A stretch of DNA of 64,000 nt from Selenomonas ruminantium AC2024 (GTDB lineage Bacteria; Bacillota; Negativicutes; Selenomonadales; Selenomonadaceae): positions 2,294,001 through 2,358,000 of the forward strand of contig NZ_JIAC01000001.1 of the NCBI RefSeq assembly GCF_000687995.1, written 5' to 3'. A model generated the notes under the pieces. It had not been told where the DNA came from, did no database searches, and was given only the letters and a program-made list of their open reading frames with translations. Each line of letters opens with the position of its first letter. Position 1 is the first letter of the stretch. Of this stretch, positions 7,746-16,774 are shown in pieces. The position numbers were made by a program, and so were the translations under genes.

Positions 7746-8750
7746 TTACTTTTCCTGTTTCGCCTTTTCCTTCTCTTTTTCCGCCTTGCGCTTTTCTTCG
7801 TAGGCACCATAAGCCTCGACAATGCGGGTAACCACTTCGTGACGGATGACATCCAACGGTGCCAGCCGCACAATGCCAACGCCCTTGACGTGTTCGAGGA
7901 CTTTGGCCGCTTCCCTAAGACCTGACGTTACGCCCCGCGGCAAGTCCACCTGACCTAAATCGCCGGTAACCACCATGCGGGAACCAAATCCCAGGCGGGT
8001 CAAAAACATCTTCATCTGCTTGTCCGTAGTGTTCTGGGCCTCGTCGAGGATGATGAAGGCATCTTCCAACGTGCGGCCGCGCATATAAGCCAGCGGCGCA
8101 ATCTCGATAAAGCCTTTGGCCATGAATTTCGTATAGGTGTCCTGACCTAAAATATCCTGCAGGGCATCATAGAGCGGGCGCAGATACGGGTCAACCTTAT
8201 CCTGCAAATCGCCGGGCAAAAAGCCCAGCCGTTCCCCGGCTTCCACGGCCGGACGCGTCAGGATAATCTTGCGCACTTCCCGGTTCCGCAGGGCCGCCAC
8301 GGCCATAACCACCGCCAGATACGTCTTGCCGGTACCGGCAGGGCCGATGCCGAAGGTGATGGAATTATGACGAATCGTATCCAAATAACGCCGCTGCCCC
8401 AAGGTCTTGGGACGCACATGACGGCCCCGGGCGGTAACGAGAATCGTATCGCCAAAGAGCGTGTGCAGGGCTTCCCCCTTGCCGCCTTTTACAAGGCCAA
8501 TCCCATAGCGCACCTCGTGCATGGTGATGGTTGTCCCCTGACGATAGAGATAGAGAAGCTCCTCCATCACCTTGGCCGCCATCTCTACCTGCGCGCCTTC
8601 CCCCAGAATTTCCACCTGAGTTCCCCGGCTGATAAACTGACAGTCAAATTCACTGCGAAACACCTGTAAAAACTCATCGCCTTCACCCAAAAGAGCGAAG
8701 GCTTCATGATTGTCCTGAAAAATAATTTTTCGTTCTAATGCCTGCTGCAA
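7746..8750 (-). CDS. PhoH family ATPase (PhoH/YbeZ)
   Basis: 334 residues. Walker A GPAGTGKT at residues 136-143 and Walker B ILDEAQN around 234-240 are both present, within the PhoH domain; an N-terminal KH-like region (to about residue 75) comes first. PhoH/YbeZ proteins are predicted RNA-linked ATPases working with YbeY, which is the next gene. The start is TTG at 8750 with GAGGTG ten bases before it. A charged Lys/Glu tail ends the protein. Confidence 0.93.
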   Translation of the reverse strand: MQQALERKIIFQDNHEAFALLGEGDEFLQVFRSEFDCQFISRGTQVEILGEGAQVEMAAKVMEELLYLYRQGTTITMHEVRYGIGLVKGGKGEALHTLFGDTILVTARGRHVRPKTLGQRRYLDTIRHNSITFGIGPAGTGKTYLAVVMAVAALRNREVRKIILTRPAVEAGERLGFLPGDLQDKVDPYLRPLYDALQDILGQDTYTKFMAKGFIEIAPLAYMRGRTLEDAFIILDEAQNTTDKQMKMFLTRLGFGSRMVVTGDLGQVDLPRGVTSGLREAAKVLEHVKGVGIVRLAPLDVIRHEVVTRIVEAYGAYEEKRKAEKEKEKAKQEK

Positions 8751-8781
8751 AAAATCTGTTCACCTCTAGCGTATTAGCAAA

Positions 8782-9687
8782 TCAATCTGCGATATACTTC
8801 GCATTGTACTTTTCAATCATCTTTTCCGGTTTGTAGGACTCCTTGGCCTTGCGCAGGCCTTCCTGCCCCATATCTTCCTCGCGGTTGATATAGGTCATGC
8901 CGCTCCATTCATGCTCAACAAAGCCCTGATTGATGGCCGGATATGCTCCCCGGATATTGGGGTCAGCCTTTTCCACATGCACCACCACGGAATCGCGGTT
9001 GAGCTGCTCACCGAAGGTAAAGGCAATGATTCGCCCGTCCAGACAGATTGCCCCGCCCTTCAGCTGGAAGTAATCCCAGTCAGCAAAGAGTTCCAAAATG
9101 GCATCCCGCTCCCAGGGAATGAACTCCGACTCCGGCATGGCCTCAATATGAGCTGCATACCATTTCTCCAGCTCGGCCTTGCAGGCAGGCAGGATTTCCG
9201 GCGTGATTTCCATATACTCTGCCTCCGGATAAAGTTTCCGAAAGGCATTCAGATGGTTCTTCTTGGAATGCAGTTTGCGCCCGGACAGCGTGATGAGCTT
9301 TTCCGCCAGATAAACGTAGTCAAAATTATCCCGGTCAGCCTCAAGGGCAAACTGCCCCGGATACTGCTGCTGCAAAAAATCAGCGAACTGCTTCTCCACA
9401 CCGGTAAAGGCCAGCGTCTTCTCCTGACTGGCAAAATAAGCGCGGAAAGTATCCACCGCTTCCTGCCAACGCCCTTCCTCACAGACCGGCTGCAAGGCAT
9501 AGAGCTGCCCTTCCCATTCACAGGTGAGATAGAGAATCTCCCCCTGCTCACAAATCTCTACATGATAGGGCTTGCGCCACATAAAGAGATTGGTGAAATT
9601 GAAATGGGAATTTTCATAGTAACCGCTGCGGTAATATCTATCCAATAAACTCTTGTCATCTTTGGTTAATTCTTTGAACTTAATAAT
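8782..9687 (-). CDS. DUF2156 (phosphatidylglycerol lysyltransferase-like) protein with probable ATT start
   Basis: About 301 residues. The body (YYENSHFNFTNLFMWR, then GRKLHSKKNHLNAFRKLYP and YINREEDMGQEGLRKAK) matches DUF2156, a double acetyltransferase-like fold related to the catalytic part of MprF. The first standard start is TTG at 9645, but it has no ribosome site. The frame continues upstream as IIKFKELTKDDKSL, a typical DUF2156 N-terminus, and an AGGAGG lies six bases before ATT at 9687. I infer ATT initiation; ATT at 9684 is the alternative. Substrate unknown. No membrane helices, unlike MprF. Confidence 0.75.
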   Translation of the reverse strand: MIKFKELTKDDKSLLDRYYRSGYYENSHFNFTNLFMWRKPYHVEICEQGEILYLTCEWEGQLYALQPVCEEGRWQEAVDTFRAYFASQEKTLAFTGVEKQFADFLQQQYPGQFALEADRDNFDYVYLAEKLITLSGRKLHSKKNHLNAFRKLYPEAEYMEITPEILPACKAELEKWYAAHIEAMPESEFIPWERDAILELFADWDYFQLKGGAICLDGRIIAFTFGEQLNRDSVVVHVEKADPNIRGAYPAINQGFVEHEWSGMTYINREEDMGQEGLRKAKESYKPEKMIEKYNAKYIAD

Positions 9688-9723
9688 ATTCAGCCTCCTA
9701 TTGAAAATGGCTTTCTATTACCC

Positions 9724-9742
9724 ATTATAGATGACATGTCAA
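9724..9742 (-). promoter_or_regulatory. TATAAT box with TTGACATGTCAT palindrome, promoter region of the DUF2156 gene
   Basis: On the minus strand the palindrome occupies 9742-9731 and a perfect TATAAT box 9729-9724, one base apart. No good -35 lies 17 bases upstream, so the palindrome fills the spacer where an operator would sit. The same arrangement is found before trxA. Confidence 0.5.
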
Positions 9743-9750
9743 TACTTGGC

Positions 9751-9766
9751 CGTGACCTGAGTCACG
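9751..9766. repeat. CGTGAC-N4-GTCACG inverted repeat
   Basis: Perfect 6-base inverted repeat with a 4-base spacer overlapping the dhaM stop codon. It has the geometry of Crp/Fnr-family sites. A near copy (AGTGAC-N4-GTCACT) lies in the prs leader at 18985-19000. A small 3' hairpin is the other reading. Confidence 0.4.
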
Positions 9767-10145
9767 CTAACTTCTTCTGACCGCAGGTGGCTTCCGCTGC
9801 CGCTACGACTTCTTCCAGGTTGCCGCCGTTAGCTGCCACCACAGCTGCCTGCATGGTGCCTTCGAGCAGCGGGCAATCCGCCATGCGTACCGCATCATCT
9901 TTTAAGTTTTCCAGCACCAGTTCCGTAGTCATAATGGCGCTGCCCATATCCATAATCACCACAGCCCCATCCCGGCCGCAGACAAATTCCACTGCTTTGC
10001 TGATTTTCTCGTAACTGGTGCCCATGATACCATCATCGAGGCCTCCGGCTGCAGCAATCTGCACGCCGCCCGCCATCATCTCAGCCATTTCCTTGACACC
10101 TTCGGCAAGTTTTACATTATGGGATACCACAACAATCCCTACCAA
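9762..10145 (-). CDS. dhaM: DhaM-type EIIA domain protein (PTS phosphotransferase), orphan
   Basis: 127 residues with the EIIA-mannose fold of DhaM, the PTS subunit that phosphorylates dihydroxyacetone kinase DhaL. The phosphorylatable His is His9 in GIVVVSHN, and DMGSA follows in the middle as in DhaM. Only the EIIA domain is present, as in single-domain Firmicute DhaM. No dhaK or dhaL lies nearby, so partner genes are elsewhere or the protein has another PTS role. Start is TTG at 10145 with GGGAGG eight bases upstream. Confidence 0.85.
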   Translation of the reverse strand: MVGIVVVSHNVKLAEGVKEMAEMMAGGVQIAAAGGLDDGIMGTSYEKISKAVEFVCGRDGAVVIMDMGSAIMTTELVLENLKDDAVRMADCPLLEGTMQAAVVAANGGNLEEVVAAAEATCGQKKLA

Positions 10146-10225
10146 AACAGTAACCTCCCTCTTATAGGTAAATGCGGCCAGCTATAAATAGACCGACCGC
10201 ACCCCTGTTATTTTATTTTTAACAA

Positions 10226-13200
10226 TTACTGATAATAAGCTACCCCAGCCTCAAAGAGCTGCTGGTCTTTTTTCCCCGGCACATTGCGGGCAATATCCTT
10301 GCCGATGCGCTCGGAATGTCCCATCTTACCCAATACACGGCCATCGGGGCTCGTAATGCCCTCCACCGCACTGACGGAGCCGTTGGGATTATAGGGAATA
10401 TACAAGGACGGATTCTCATTTGCATCCACATACTGGGTGGCAATCTGACCACGCACCCGCATGCGGGCGAGAATTTCCTTGTCGGCTACAAAGCGTCCCT
10501 CACCATGGGAAACCGCAATGGTATGTACATCCCCCACATTGACATTGTTGAACCACGGGGAAAGATTAGATACCACCTTGGTCTTGACCATGCAGGAAAC
10601 ATGCCGACCTATGTTATTATACGTCAAAGTTGGCGAACTGTCTACCAAATCACGAATTTCTCCGTATGGAACAAGTCCCAGTTTGATCAAAGCCTGGAAA
10701 CCGTTGCAGATCCCCAGCATCAAACCATCCCGCTTAAAGAGAAGTTTGTGGACTTCTTCCTTGATGCGCGGATTGCGGAACATGGCCGCAATGAACTTGC
10801 CGGAACCATCCGGTTCGTCACCGCCGCTGAAACCGCCCGGCAGCATGATGATGTTGGCTTCCTTGATGCCCTTGACGATGGCTTCCACCGATTCCTCAAC
10901 GGCGCGTGGCGTAAGGTTGCGAATGACCAGCGTTTCCGCTTTGGCACCGGCACGTTCCCAAGCCCGTGCCGAATCGTATTCGCAGTTTGTACCGGGGAAT
11001 ACAGGGATAAAAACCTGCGGCTTAGCCAACTTTGTATGCGAACGAATGGCCACACCCTCGGTGTAAGTCATATCCATGATTCTTTCCTTGGGATACTGCT
11101 TCACCTGCGTGGGGAAAATCTTTTCCAAAGGCTTGGTGTAGGCCGTCTCGATATCCGCCAGCATGATGACCGCATCATCACAGACCACGCTGGGGCCTGC
11201 GGTGGTTTCACCAATCAGTTGGCAGCCTGCCTCTGCCAGGATTTTTTCCAACCGCTCGGAATCAGCCACTTCAAGCAGCAACGCACCGTAGTCCGGCGTA
11301 AAGAGTTCATTCCGCATCATGGGCTTGGTGAACTTGAAGCCCACGCCATTGCCCAGCACCATCTTGGATACAGCGGCAGCTATACCGCCCACACCAATGC
11401 TCTGTGCCGCAAAGACGCGATGCTTTTCCATGAGGTCCGTAACTAGCGACCAACGCTTCCGCATCTTGGAGAATTCCGGCAAATCCTGCTCGTCCTTCGG
11501 AGCCGGCACGAGATAAACCTTGTTGCCGGGATACTTGAATTCCGGCGAAACCGCATCGCTGGCCTTCAACGTCGTAACGGCAAAAGCTGCCAGCGTCGGC
11601 GGTACATGGATATCTTCAAAGGTGCCGGACATGGAATCCTTGCCGCCGATGGCAGGAATCTCCAGTTCATGCTGTGCCCAAAGTGCACCCAGAAGGGCAG
11701 CGAAGGGCTTGCCCCATTTTTCTTCGTCCTTGCCCAGGCTCTCGAAGTATTCCTGGAAGGTCAAGCGAATCTTATCCGCCCGGCCGCCCAAGGCCACCAT
11801 CTTAGCAGCCGCTTCTACCACTGCATAGATGGCACCATGGAAGGGGCTCCATTCCGTCAGCGCCGGATTCAGGCCAAAAGTCATAGCCGTGGCCGTGTTG
11901 GTTTCTGCACCTTCTACGGGCAGTTTTGCCACCATGCCTTCAGCAGGGGTCAACTGACGCTTGCCACCAAAGGGCATCAGCACAGAATTGCCGCCAATGG
12001 TGGAGTCAAAGCGCTCAGCCAAGCCTTTCTGACTGCAGACATTCAAATCCTTGAGGTTGGTAAGCCAGCTCTGCTCCAGATTCTTTTTCTCCGCCTCAAC
12101 GGCCGCCGGAATCGTTCTTAAATAGCGGTTCTTTTCGTCCGGGCTGGTGATTTTGGCCTTTACATGCTGACGCACACCGTTGGTATCCAAGAAGGAACGG
12201 TTCATCTGCACAATGGCATTGCCCCGCCATTTCATAATCAGTCGTGGTTCCTTGGTGATTTCCGCCACTTTCGTCGCTTCGAGGTTTTCTTCATCAGCCA
12301 ACTGGGCGAATTTCCCCAAATGCTCGGGACGGATAACCACGGCCATGCGCTCCTGCGATTCGGAGATGGCCAGTTCCGTACCGTCAAGGCCCTTGTACTT
12401 TTTCTTCACCGCATCCAGATTGATGGTGAGGCCCGGTGCCAATTCGCCGATAGCCACGGCCACACCGCCCGCACCAAAGTCGTTGCAGCGCTTAATCATG
12501 CGGCTGACAACCGGATTGCGGAACAGGCGCTGAATCTTGCGCTCCGTGGGCGGATTGCCCTTCTGCACCTCGGCACCGCAGGAGGTCAGGGATTCTTCCG
12601 TATGTTCCTTCGAGGAACCGGTGGCACCGCCGCAACCATCACGGCCGGTACGTCCACCGACCAGCACGACGATATCACCGGCAGCCGGCACTTCCCGTAC
12701 CACGTTTTCCTTGGGGGCAGCAGCGATAACCGCACCGATTTCCATGCGCTTGGCCATGTAGCCTTCATGGTAAACTTCCCGCACTTGCCCCGTAGCCAGA
12801 CCAATCTGATTGCCGTAGGAGCTGTAACCAGCAGCAGCGCCCAAGGTGATTTTCTTCTGGGGCAGCTTGCCCGGCAGGGTGTCTTTGAGCAGGCGGCGCG
12901 GGTCAGCAGCACCGGTGACGCGCATGGCCTGATAAACATAGGAACGGCCGGACAGCGGGTCGCGGATAGCACCGCCCAGACAGGTAGCAGCACCGCCGAA
13001 CGGCTCGATTTCCGTAGGATGGTTGTGGGTTTCATTCTTGAACATCACCAACCAGTCTTCTTTTTTGCCGTCGATATCTGCTTCCACCACGATGGAGCAG
13101 GCATTGATTTCCTCGGATTTATCCAAATCTGCCAGCTTGCCGTCCTTGCGCAGGGCCTTCATGCCGATAACCGCAATATCCATCAACGTCACATCACGGT

Positions 13201-14005
13201 TTTCCCCAGCATAGAGTTCTTCCCTGTCCTGCAAGTATTTCGTATAAGCCTTGGCAATGCTCGGCGTATAATAGCCTTTAGCAATCTGCACTTCATCCAC
13301 CGCCGTAGTAAAGGTGGTATGACGGCAGTGGTCGGACCAATATGTATCAATTACTCTAAGTTCTGTAATGGTAGGAGGACGCTTTTCCGTATCCCGGAAG
13401 TAAATCTGACAGAACGCCATATCCGCCAGACTCATAGCAAAGCCCTTGGACTGCCAAAAATCCTGCAAAGCTTCGGCATCCAGATTGTTGAAGTTTTCCA
13501 ACACTTCAACATCAGCAGGCTCCTCGTATTCACTAATCAGGGATTCCGGCTTCTCAAGGCTGGCCTCACGGCTTTCCACCTTGTTGATGCAGTAATCCTT
13601 TATTTTGCCAAAGGTTTCTCTGTCCACATCACCGACAATGACGATAACCTTGGCCACCCGGATTTCCGGGCGTTCCTTCTGGGTAATCAGCTGCACGCAC
13701 TGGGCTGCCGAGTCCGCCGTCTGGTCATACTGCCCCGGTAAAAATTCCACCGCAAAGACCCGGGAATTGGGGAACTTGGGCAATTTTTCCTCATAGACAA
13801 CATCTACCGGCGGTTCGGAGAAAACGACATTTTTCACCGCAGCGTATTCCTCATCGCTAAGGCCTTCAATGTCATAACGCCGGATAATGCGGACGGCCTT
13901 CAGCTCGTCCAGGCGAAATGTCTCCTTGAGGTCATCGCACAGCTGCTGGGCAGGAATATCAAAATACCCCTGTCGTTTTTCTACGAAAATTCTTCTCACA
14001 GTCAT
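10226..14005 (-). CDS. purL: Phosphoribosylformylglycinamidine synthase, single-chain PurL
   Basis: 1259 residues. The enzyme converts FGAR, ATP and glutamine to FGAM, the fourth step of purine synthesis. This is the long clostridial type: N-terminal PurS-like part, two AIRS-type synthase halves (THNHPTEIEPFGGAATCLGG in the first) and a C-terminal glutamine amidotransferase with the nucleophile in GICNGFQ near residue 1100. ATG at 14005 follows a GGAGG site. It stands alone without other pur genes, apart from prs 4 kb away. A hairpin terminator of the upstream gene lies just before it, so a promoter should lie within 14006-14062, though I see no clear consensus. Confidence 0.97.
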   Translation of the reverse strand: MTVRRIFVEKRQGYFDIPAQQLCDDLKETFRLDELKAVRIIRRYDIEGLSDEEYAAVKNVVFSEPPVDVVYEEKLPKFPNSRVFAVEFLPGQYDQTADSAAQCVQLITQKERPEIRVAKVIVIVGDVDRETFGKIKDYCINKVESREASLEKPESLISEYEEPADVEVLENFNNLDAEALQDFWQSKGFAMSLADMAFCQIYFRDTEKRPPTITELRVIDTYWSDHCRHTTFTTAVDEVQIAKGYYTPSIAKAYTKYLQDREELYAGENRDVTLMDIAVIGMKALRKDGKLADLDKSEEINACSIVVEADIDGKKEDWLVMFKNETHNHPTEIEPFGGAATCLGGAIRDPLSGRSYVYQAMRVTGAADPRRLLKDTLPGKLPQKKITLGAAAGYSSYGNQIGLATGQVREVYHEGYMAKRMEIGAVIAAAPKENVVREVPAAGDIVVLVGGRTGRDGCGGATGSSKEHTEESLTSCGAEVQKGNPPTERKIQRLFRNPVVSRMIKRCNDFGAGGVAVAIGELAPGLTINLDAVKKKYKGLDGTELAISESQERMAVVIRPEHLGKFAQLADEENLEATKVAEITKEPRLIMKWRGNAIVQMNRSFLDTNGVRQHVKAKITSPDEKNRYLRTIPAAVEAEKKNLEQSWLTNLKDLNVCSQKGLAERFDSTIGGNSVLMPFGGKRQLTPAEGMVAKLPVEGAETNTATAMTFGLNPALTEWSPFHGAIYAVVEAAAKMVALGGRADKIRLTFQEYFESLGKDEEKWGKPFAALLGALWAQHELEIPAIGGKDSMSGTFEDIHVPPTLAAFAVTTLKASDAVSPEFKYPGNKVYLVPAPKDEQDLPEFSKMRKRWSLVTDLMEKHRVFAAQSIGVGGIAAAVSKMVLGNGVGFKFTKPMMRNELFTPDYGALLLEVADSERLEKILAEAGCQLIGETTAGPSVVCDDAVIMLADIETAYTKPLEKIFPTQVKQYPKERIMDMTYTEGVAIRSHTKLAKPQVFIPVFPGTNCEYDSARAWERAGAKAETLVIRNLTPRAVEESVEAIVKGIKEANIIMLPGGFSGGDEPDGSGKFIAAMFRNPRIKEEVHKLLFKRDGLMLGICNGFQALIKLGLVPYGEIRDLVDSSPTLTYNNIGRHVSCMVKTKVVSNLSPWFNNVNVGDVHTIAVSHGEGRFVADKEILARMRVRGQIATQYVDANENPSLYIPYNPNGSVSAVEGITSPDGRVLGKMGHSERIGKDIARNVPGKKDQQLFEAGVAYYQ

Positions 14006-14062
14006 GAATCTTCTTTTCCTCCAGACACTAAATAGAATAAATACATAAAGCTATATAGACAA

Positions 14063-14105
14063 ACAGGCATAGAGACACCTACGCAAATAGGGTCTCTATG
14101 CCTGT
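14063..14105 (-). terminator. Terminator after the YhcH gene
   Basis: Perfect 14-base stem ACAGGCATAGAGAC / GTCTCTATGCCTGT (14063-14076 and 14092-14105) directly after the stop at 14109, followed on the minus strand by a T-rich stretch. Confidence 0.75.
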
Positions 14106-14108
14106 ATA

Positions 14109-14585
14109 TCACAAACTGTCAATGGCGACTTTCACAACTACCTTGGTTACCTTGCCCGGCGCGTCCTCCACGACCGACGCCTGCGGACGGTGTACGTCCT
14201 CAGGATAAAGCACGGCAAAGCAGCCCGGCGAGAGCACAATGCTGCTATCGGGAACCAGGGCTTTATAGAAGGTTACATCCCGCTCCGCATCATAGGGAGC
14301 TTCTTCTTCCAAATCGGGGCTTAAGGGGCACCAGCCCATAAACTCCTCGCCTTCCGCTATAAACTGAATGTCCACGAATTTTCGATGGGTCTCCGGCTTA
14401 CAATCTTTCTCCGGACGCGTCGTATAGCGCTGCACATTAGCAAAACACTTATCCCCTGCAATAGGATATTTGCCATCTGCCATCTGGGTGAAATCATGCT
14501 CACGCAAATAGTCAAGCGCCTTTTGGATAATCGCCGGATAATCTACATGATTTTCGTCCAATGTATCCATACTGCCGATAATCAT
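14109..14585 (-). CDS. YhcH/YjgK/YiaL family protein
   Basis: 158 residues from ATG at 14585, which has GGAGAGGG seven bases before it; the longer frame to 14636 lacks support. Conserved family pieces are visible: RKFVDIQFIAEGEE and FAVLYPEDVHRPQ, a cupin-like fold that binds metal through His residues. Members include EbgC and YhcH, thought to handle sugar or sialic-acid derivatives. No sugar genes are adjacent, so substrate cannot be guessed. Single-gene unit with its own terminator. Confidence 0.88.
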   Translation of the reverse strand: MIIGSMDTLDENHVDYPAIIQKALDYLREHDFTQMADGKYPIAGDKCFANVQRYTTRPEKDCKPETHRKFVDIQFIAEGEEFMGWCPLSPDLEEEAPYDAERDVTFYKALVPDSSIVLSPGCFAVLYPEDVHRPQASVVEDAPGKVTKVVVKVAIDSL

Positions 14586-14750
14586 TTCGTAACCCTCTCC
14601 TGTCGTACATTCTGTAAAAAACAACCGTTCATACACATTTTACCTAAAACTACTGTATTATGCAAGGAAACATCCTCACATTTCTAAAAAAAAGCTAGGG
14701 AACATTGCAACTCATTTGTTTGCCGAGGCTGGACAGAATGTAATTATCCC

Positions 14751-14779
14751 TTGTTCGCCATGCGGCAATATGATATAAT
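14751..14779 (+). promoter_or_regulatory. Promoter of the asnC-aminotransferase operon
   Basis: TTGTTC (14751-14756), 17-base spacer, perfect TATAAT (14774-14779). Transcription would start near 14786, giving a leader of about 80 bases. Confidence 0.75.
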
Positions 14780-14806
14780 TGTTGCGTGTGAAAATCTGGT
14801 AAGCAG

Positions 14807-14834
14807 TCCTCGTCCATTGCCGGACGAGGATTTT
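14807..14834 (+). promoter_or_regulatory. Leader hairpin of the asnC operon, possible attenuator
   Basis: Perfect 9-base stem TCCTCGTCC / GGACGAGGA with a 6-base loop, followed by TTTT, lying between the promoter and the asnC start. It looks like a short intrinsic terminator inside the 5' leader. Confidence 0.45.
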
Positions 14835-14864
14835 CCTGTATTTAGTGTGGAAAGGGGTTTATAT

Positions 14865-15344
14865 ATGCGAGAACTTTTGGAACTTTTGGAGCATGATGCG
14901 CGCCGTCCTGTAGGAGAGCTGGCAGCCATGCTCAAACGCAGCGAATACGAAGTCGAAAAAAACATCAAGGATTTGGAGAAGAACAAAATCATTCTCTCCT
15001 ATAACACCCTGATCAACTGGGAAAAATTCGGTGACGACACCGTGACCGCCATTATCGAAATCAATTTGACACCCCAACGGGAAGTCGGCTTTGACGCCAT
15101 TGCCGAACGCATATACCGCTTCGACGAAGTACGCACGGTATATCTCATGAGCGGCAGCTTTGACCTGCTGGTTATCATCGAAGGCAAGTCCCTTAACGAC
15201 GTAGCAAACTTCGTAGCAACCCGTTTGGCTACCATTGAGGGGGTTACGGCTACCCGCAGCCACTTCATGCTGAAACCCTACAAAAAAGACGGCGTCATCA
15301 TCAATGATGAAGAACGCGACCGCAGATTGGTGGTGTCTCCCTGA
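14865..15344 (+). CDS. Lrp/AsnC family transcriptional regulator
   Basis: 159 residues from ATG at 14865, with AAGGGG before it; the frame extends 38 codons further into the promoter region and that part is not coding. An N-terminal winged HTH (residues 1-50) is followed by the RAM ligand-binding domain (VRTVYLMSGSFDLLVIIEG is the typical core). These regulators sense amino acids. The stop overlaps the aminotransferase start by one base, so the two are co-translated, and the regulator probably controls this operon. Confidence 0.92.
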   Translation: MRELLELLEHDARRPVGELAAMLKRSEYEVEKNIKDLEKNKIILSYNTLINWEKFGDDTVTAIIEINLTPQREVGFDAIAERIYRFDEVRTVYLMSGSFDLLVIIEGKSLNDVANFVATRLATIEGVTATRSHFMLKPYKKDGVIINDEERDRRLVVSP

Positions 15345-16528
15345 TGGCTGATAACATGAATTGGCAGCAGCGCCTTTCTCCGGGAGTAAACGCCATTGCG
15401 CCTTCGGGCATCCGCAAGTTCTTTGACATCGCCGCCCAGATGGACGATGTAATTTCTCTGGGCGTAGGCGAGCCGGACTTTGTAACGCCCTGGTCCATCC
15501 GTGAAAGCTGTGTCTATGGTCTGGAGCAGGGCTACACCTCCTACACTGCCAACCGGGGCATGCCGGAGCTGCGTCAGGAAATCGTCAATCTCTTCAAGCG
15601 CCGCTACAATGTGGACTACGACGCCAACACCGATGTGCTGGTGACGGTAGGCGTCAGTGAAGCACTGGATATTGCCATGCGTGCCGTGCTGGCTCCCGGT
15701 GATGAAGTGCTGATTCCTGAGCCTTGCTACGTTTCCTATCAGGCCTGCACCATTCTGGCCGGTGGTGTGCCGGTAGCCGTGCCTGCCAAAATCGAAAACG
15801 AATTCCGCATCACGCCGGAAGAACTCGAAGAACATGTCACCGACAAGACCAAGGTACTCTTGATTGGCTACCCCAACAACCCCACCGGGGCCATTATGAC
15901 TCGCAAGGATTTGGAAGCCGTGGCCGACTTTGCCGAAAAGCATGACCTCATTGTCATCTCGGATGAAATCTACGGCGATTTGACCTATGGCGGCGAAGAG
16001 CATGTCTGCTTCTCCTCCCTGCCCCGCATGAAGGACCGCACCATTCTCTTAAACGGCTTCTCCAAGGCCTATGCCATGACGGGCTGGCGCATTGGTTATG
16101 CCCTGGGCAATCCCACGGTCATTGCCGCTATGACGAAAATCCATCAGTACACCATGCTCTGCGCTCCCATCACGGCACAGGTCGCTGCCGTAGAAGCCCT
16201 GCGCCATGGCGAAAAGTACATGAAGAAGATGGTTGCCGAATACGATAGACGCCGCCGTCTTATCTACGATGGACTGACCAAGATGGGTTTGGAATGCTTT
16301 GAGCCGAAAGGTGCGTTCTACATTTTCCCGTCCATCAAGTCCACTGGCTACACCTCCGACGAGTTTGCCGAAAAGCTCCTGACCACGGAACATGTGGCGC
16401 TTGTGCCCGGCAGCGCCTTCGGTGCCTGCGGTGAAGGTCATGTGCGCTGCTCTTATGCCACGGCCATCGACAAGATTTCCGAGGCTCTGAGCCGCATTGA
16501 AAACTTCCTCAAGAACCATCGCAAGTAA
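15344..16528 (+). CDS. Pyridoxal-phosphate aminotransferase, class I/II (aspartate/aromatic type)
   Basis: 394 residues. The PLP lysine is Lys241 in NGFSKAYAMTGWRIGY; YPNNPTG (176-182) and SDEIY (206-210) are the other active-site blocks, and an Arg near the end (HVRCSY) would bind the substrate carboxylate. This belongs to the PatA/AspB-like group that is often paired with an AsnC regulator, as here. Likely a housekeeping aminotransferase for aspartate, aromatic or branched amino acids; the exact donor cannot be told from sequence. Confidence 0.92.
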   Translation: MADNMNWQQRLSPGVNAIAPSGIRKFFDIAAQMDDVISLGVGEPDFVTPWSIRESCVYGLEQGYTSYTANRGMPELRQEIVNLFKRRYNVDYDANTDVLVTVGVSEALDIAMRAVLAPGDEVLIPEPCYVSYQACTILAGGVPVAVPAKIENEFRITPEELEEHVTDKTKVLLIGYPNNPTGAIMTRKDLEAVADFAEKHDLIVISDEIYGDLTYGGEEHVCFSSLPRMKDRTILLNGFSKAYAMTGWRIGYALGNPTVIAAMTKIHQYTMLCAPITAQVAAVEALRHGEKYMKKMVAEYDRRRRLIYDGLTKMGLECFEPKGAFYIFPSIKSTGYTSDEFAEKLLTTEHVALVPGSAFGACGEGHVRCSYATAIDKISEALSRIENFLKNHRK

Positions 16529-16554
16529 GACTGTGAAAAATTTATAAAAAAGTG

Positions 16555-16583
16555 TTGACAAGAAGCTGTTATATCCGTATAAT
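16555..16583 (+). promoter_or_regulatory. Consensus promoter of tRNA-Pro
   Basis: Perfect TTGACA (16555-16560), 17-base spacer and perfect TATAAT (16578-16583), ending 14 bases before the tRNA. A strong stable-RNA promoter. Confidence 0.9.
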
Positions 16584-16597
16584 ATTTCTTGTGACTG

Positions 16598-16674
<77 letters not shown>

Positions 16675-16684
16675 TTGAGATTTT

Positions 16685-16715
16685 AAGCCAGTGACTTTTT
16701 GTTGCTGGCTTTTTT
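16685..16715 (+). terminator. Terminator after tRNA-Pro
   Basis: Stem AAGCCAGTGAC / GTTGCTGGCTT with a T5 loop, followed by T5 (16711-16715). Confidence 0.85.
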
Positions 16716-16774
16716 GCTATGAAAATTTCCTGCATATTTTTATCAGCCGTGTTCGTGAGTCGGTTACATAAAAA

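Noticed and set aside
12164-13741. 525-residue open frame on the plus strand opposite purL
   Set aside because: Exact antisense of a highly conserved gene; His/Arg-rich composition, no motif, no ribosome site. Same reasoning applies to long antisense frames opposite pepD, valS, glmM and polC.
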